Source of the DNA: DASXRU01 sp039933315
GTDB lineage: Bacteria > Acidobacteriota > Blastocatellia > Pyrinomonadales > Pyrinomonadaceae
Assembly: GCA_039933315.1 (NCBI GenBank)
Contig: JBDTOI010000085.1
Coordinates: 1 to 17,240, forward strand
DNA length: 17,240 bases
Reading direction: 5' to 3'
The position numbers were made by a program, and so were the translations under genes. How positions within the stretch are numbered: the stretch's first letter is position 1; the number at the start of each line of letters is the position of its first letter. Under the pieces are notes generated by a model, which saw only the letters and a program-made list of their open reading frames with translations, did no database searches and was not told the DNA's origin. Below, piece by piece: positions 14,808 through 17,240 of this stretch.

Positions 14808-15974
14808 TTAACTACCATAGCTCTCCGGATACTTCACGCCGCTACCGGTGTTGAAGAGCACAACTCGTTCGCTGGCCTTCACGGAGCCGTCAGCCAGCAA
14901 CTTTTTCAAAGCAGGCAAACATGCGGCGCCTTCGGGTGCACAAAATATTCCCTCGGCGGCGCCAATCTCGCGGGTGGCGGCTATCAGTTCGTCATCCGTT
15001 ACGGCGATGGCCGTACCCCTGGATGCGCGCAGGGCGTCGAGGATGATGAAGTCGCCGATCGCCTTTGGCACCCGCAAACCTGACGCCGTTGTCTGGGCAT
15101 TGGGAAACTCGTCCGCGAATCGCTTTCCTTCTGCGAACGCCTTCACTATCGGCGCGCAACCTGCGGCTTGCACTGTCACCATGCGCGGACGCTTTGGCCC
15201 GATCCATCCCATCTGCTCCATCTCATCAAACGCTTTCCACATACCAATCAAACCTGTCCCGCCGCCGGTCGGATAAATGATTACGTCAGGAAGTTGCCAG
15301 TTGAACTGTTCGGCCAGCTCGTATCCCATCGTCTTCTTTCCTTCGATGCGATAAGGCTCTTTCAAGGTGGAAACGTCGAACCAGCCTTCGGCCTCTTTTC
15401 GTCGTCCGACCTCAGCCCCACAATCGGTAATCAGTCCATCCATCAGGGTCACGTGCGCTCCGGTCTGTTCGCATTCGATGATGTTGGCGCGGGGCGTGTC
15501 ACGGGGCATAAAGATAAAAGCCTCCAAACCCGCTCGCGCTGCGTAAGCGGCCAGCGCGCCGGCCGCATTACCCGCCGAGGGGACCGCTAGTTTGCGCGCG
15601 CCCAGTTCCTTTGCCATTGATACTGCGGCAGCCATACCGCGCGCTTTGAAGCTCTGGGTCGGATTCAGCGACTCGTCTTTGATGAAAAGATCCGTGAGCC
15701 CAATCTGCGCGCCCAGCCGCGAGGCGGGCACGAGCGGCGTCCATCCTTCGCCGAGTGAAACAATATTTTCGTCGTGCTCTACTGGCAGCACTTCCCGGTA
15801 ACGCCATAAATCAGCACCTCTGCCAGCCAAACTTTCCTTTGTCAGAGTGGCCGCCGCCTGCTTCAGGTCATAACGCACCAGCAGCGGCTTGCCGCATTTC
15901 GTACAGAGGTTGTGCAAGCGTTGTGCCTCGTGGGCCAGACCGCAGGCGGCGCATTCCAGGTGAGTTACATTCAT
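14808..15974 (-). CDS. thrC: Threonine synthase
   Basis: PLP enzyme converting O-phosphohomoserine to threonine, the last step of threonine synthesis. The 388-residue protein starts with a zinc ribbon (Cys8, Cys11, Cys24, Cys27), a hallmark of the class with this N-terminal extension. SLGEGWTPLV (73-82) precedes the PLP lysine, Lys110 in NPTQSFKARG; PSAGNAAGALAAYAARAG is the phosphohomoserine/PLP loop, YPTGGGTGLIGMWKAF holds the PLP phosphate, and NTGSGVKYPE ends the protein. I chose ATG 15974 because the zinc ribbon starts right after it; the frame is open to 16028 but that extension has no family match. AAGGA lies 13 nt upstream. A weak promoter (CTGACG, 16 bp, TATATG) lies just before 16028. 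It is the first gene of a probable three-gene unit; the two exported proteins after it have no evident link with threonine. Confidence 0.95.
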   Translation of the reverse strand: MNVTHLECAACGLAHEAQRLHNLCTKCGKPLLVRYDLKQAAATLTKESLAGRGADLWRYREVLPVEHDENIVSLGEGWTPLVPASRLGAQIGLTDLFIKDESLNPTQSFKARGMAAAVSMAKELGARKLAVPSAGNAAGALAAYAARAGLEAFIFMPRDTPRANIIECEQTGAHVTLMDGLITDCGAEVGRRKEAEGWFDVSTLKEPYRIEGKKTMGYELAEQFNWQLPDVIIYPTGGGTGLIGMWKAFDEMEQMGWIGPKRPRMVTVQAAGCAPIVKAFAEGKRFADEFPNAQTTASGLRVPKAIGDFIILDALRASRGTAIAVTDDELIAATREIGAAEGIFCAPEGAACLPALKKLLADGSVKASERVVLFNTGSGVKYPESYGS

Positions 15975-16329
15975 TGGTTTTATGAGATCCTTCCAGCAAA
16001 TTGGGGCTGATACCGAGCCGGACATCATATAGCTTTCGCCGCCAATCCGTCAGGTGGAGTGATAATCCGGCGGCTAATTCACAAGAAAAAAGGCATCGGA
16101 GAAAAGCCATGTGGTTAGTGACTCTGCTTCCCTTTTTGCTCTTTTCCTTCTACCTTTCCTTCTCTTTATGATCAGTCAGAACCGCCTGCGGTAGCGGGCG
16201 GGCCCATTGATTGCGGAATGCGGAATTTGGAATGCGGATTCAAGAACGTTAGAATTTCCTCAATCGTCATTCCGCATTCCGCAATCTCTCGGCCCGCCCG
16301 CTACCGCAGGCGGTTCTGACAAAACTCCT
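15975..16329. other. Divergent region between thrC and the HAD phosphatase gene
   Basis: The first half (15975-16121) should hold the thrC promoter and leader. Positions 16122-16167 are a pyrimidine tract (about 43 of 46 are C or T on the plus strand). From 16175 to 16320 the region is taken up by the palindromic element listed separately, which leaves only 9 bp before the HAD start codon. No gene is evident. Confidence 0.5.
16175..16320. repeat. 146-bp MITE-like palindromic element with perfect 30-bp terminal arms
   Basis: Arms 16175-16204 and 16291-16320 are exact inverted complements (left arm begins GTCAGAACCGCCTGCGGTAG). After a 4-nt mismatch (CATT against TCTC) a second perfect 18-bp pairing follows: GATTGCGGAATGCGGAAT at 16209-16226 with 16269-16286. 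In total 48 of 52 bp per arm pair, around a 42-nt loop; GGAATGCGGA is also repeated directly at the stem-loop border. The frame of the downstream HAD gene stays open through the element, which would add 41 unrelated residues; that extension is not real. The layout suggests a non-autonomous mobile or dispersed element. No target-site duplication is obvious. Confidence 0.85.
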
Positions 16330-17187
16330 ATGATTCGCTTACTGGCTCTTGATCTGGACGGAACACTGCTCAACTCGCGCGGCCGTTTGAGCGATCGTAA
16401 TCGCAAGGCGCTGGCCCGGGCACGTGAACTCGGAGTGCGCACCGCACTGGTCACGGGCCGGAGGTTTCGCGATGCGCGGCCGATTGCGCTTGAGCTGGGA
16501 ATTGATATTCCTTTGATATCTCATAACGGCGCGCTGACCAAACACGCGCGCACGCTGGAGACGGTGGCAGTAACATTGTTGCCGCTGGAAACCGCTCGCG
16601 AAGTGTTGCGCGTCGGGAGATCGGCTGGCGGAGACGCGCTCATCAGTGACGATCCCGAGGGCGCGGGCGTGATGGTGTACGACCACCTGAGCGGTGACAA
16701 TCCGGCTCTGTCGGAGTACATTCGCTGGGCCCGTCACATTCATGGCGATGACTTCGAGGATGCGGTCAGGAAAGTGGATTCACTCGAGGACTATCTTGAT
16801 CACGCCCCGTTGCATGTCGCATTCTCGGGTCGATGCGCAGCGATGCGCGCGCTCTATGAAATCCTTAATCGAGAGTTGGGCTCGATCGTAAAGATCTTTC
16901 CGACCCTGTATGCTCCGCGTGACTTTGGCCTGCTCGACGTGGTTCACCCTCAGGTCTCAAAAGGCACTGGCGTGGCTGCGGTAGCGGCAGAGTTGGGAGT
17001 CAAAGCGGTCGAAGTGATGGCCATCGGCGATAATATAAACGATTTGGAGATGTTGCACTTCGCGGGTACTGCGGTGGTAATGGACAATGCTGAGCCAGTG
17101 CTGCATGAAGTACCGGGCTTCCACGTGACGGCCAGTAATGATGAAGACGGGGTGGCCCGGGCCATTGAGAAGTTCTGTCTAGGTTAG
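16330..17187 (+). CDS. Cof-type HAD superfamily phosphatase
   Basis: Cytoplasmic Mg-dependent phosphatase of the HAD superfamily, Cof/YbiV (IIB cap) branch, acting on small phosphorylated metabolites such as sugar phosphates or flavin precursors; the substrate cannot be assigned. In 285 residues the four motifs are present: Asp8 and Asp10 in LDLDGTLL, Thr42 in LVTGR, Lys211 in VSKGTG, and Asp234/Asp238 in IGDNINDLEM. The cap lies between about residues 80 and 190. ATG 16330 places the first HAD strand at the N-terminus, as in relatives, and is preferred over frames running back into the palindromic element. There is no recognisable ribosome site (upstream sequence CAAAACTCCT), so translation may be weak or leaderless. 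It is divergent from thrC. Confidence 0.93.
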   Translation: MIRLLALDLDGTLLNSRGRLSDRNRKALARARELGVRTALVTGRRFRDARPIALELGIDIPLISHNGALTKHARTLETVAVTLLPLETAREVLRVGRSAGGDALISDDPEGAGVMVYDHLSGDNPALSEYIRWARHIHGDDFEDAVRKVDSLEDYLDHAPLHVAFSGRCAAMRALYEILNRELGSIVKIFPTLYAPRDFGLLDVVHPQVSKGTGVAAVAAELGVKAVEVMAIGDNINDLEMLHFAGTAVVMDNAEPVLHEVPGFHVTASNDEDGVARAIEKFCLG

Positions 17188-17212
17188 AGCAGGATAAAGT
17201 AGCAAGTTTGTA

Positions 17213-17236
17213 GGGGCGGCACTCCGTGGCCGCCCC
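17213..17236. terminator. GC-rich hairpin after the HAD gene
   Basis: GGGGCGGC (17213-17220), loop ACTCCGTG, and GCCGCCCC (17229-17236) form a perfect 8-bp stem 25 nt after the HAD stop. It could end that transcript, but the window stops 4 nt later so a T-run cannot be checked; the sequence also looks like a widespread GTAGGGGCGGC-type dispersed repeat. Confidence 0.45.
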
Positions 17237-17240
17237 CGTC

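Noticed and set aside
14777..14818. Longer protease-like protein starting at 14818
   Set aside because: GGAGG at ideal spacing and a signal peptide directly after ATG 14776 favour the shorter form; the longer one would also overlap thrC.
15975..16028. Longer threonine synthase starting at 16028
   Set aside because: The extra 18 residues have no family match and the zinc ribbon starts right after ATG 15974.
16207..16329. N-terminal extension of the HAD phosphatase
   Set aside because: The 41 residues are a translation of the palindromic element; HAD homology begins at ATG 16330.

Overview
The window is about 17.2 kb of moderately GC-rich bacterial chromosome carrying twelve protein genes, all with housekeeping or stress-metabolism roles. 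I see no phage, plasmid, transposase, CRISPR, rRNA or tRNA. The gene mix fits a soil member of Acidobacteriota, perhaps Blastocatellia: a membrane pyrophosphatase with an extended N-terminus, CstA, single-copy glnA, a SpeA/SpeB pair around a deoxyhypusine-synthase-like protein, a secreted CocE hydrolase, and palindromic repeats in most gene gaps. That assignment is inference from gene content and repeat style; there is no marker gene to confirm it.

Layout. The minus strand from 1 to 5477 carries the N-terminal part of a membrane pyrophosphatase (hppA, cut by the window edge), a CstA transporter, a GNAT acetyltransferase and type I glutamine synthetase (glnA). glnA has a consensus -35/-10 promoter at 5616-5643. 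A 433-bp divergent region then leads to a plus-strand polyamine block: arginine decarboxylase speA (5911-7836, TTG start), a deoxyhypusine-synthase-like protein (7955-9016) and agmatinase speB (9275-10186). A secreted CocE/NonD family hydrolase follows (10243-12249). Convergent to it on the minus strand is a tightly spaced trio, in transcription order threonine synthase (thrC), an exported trypsin-like protein that has lost its catalytic Asp and carries an extra C-terminal domain, and an exported TPR protein (15974 down to 12286). A Cof-type HAD phosphatase (16330-17187, plus strand) closes the window.

How the genes work together. SpeA makes agmatine from arginine and SpeB turns it into putrescine plus urea. 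The deoxyhypusine-synthase-like protein between them lacks part of the eukaryotic active-site signature and most likely makes a longer polyamine such as homospermidine, so the block can be read as an arginine-to-polyamine route without an S-adenosylmethionine decarboxylase. glnA is divergent from this block.

The non-coding DNA is the least ordinary part. At least seven intergenic stretches hold palindromic elements. The clearest are a 263-bp element at 1012-1274 built as a palindrome of hairpins whose two halves differ by base-pair-preserving changes, a 146-bp element at 16175-16320 with perfect 30-bp arms ending 9 bp before the HAD start codon, and a long inverted repeat at 9085-9186. They look like dispersed, non-autonomous repeat families.
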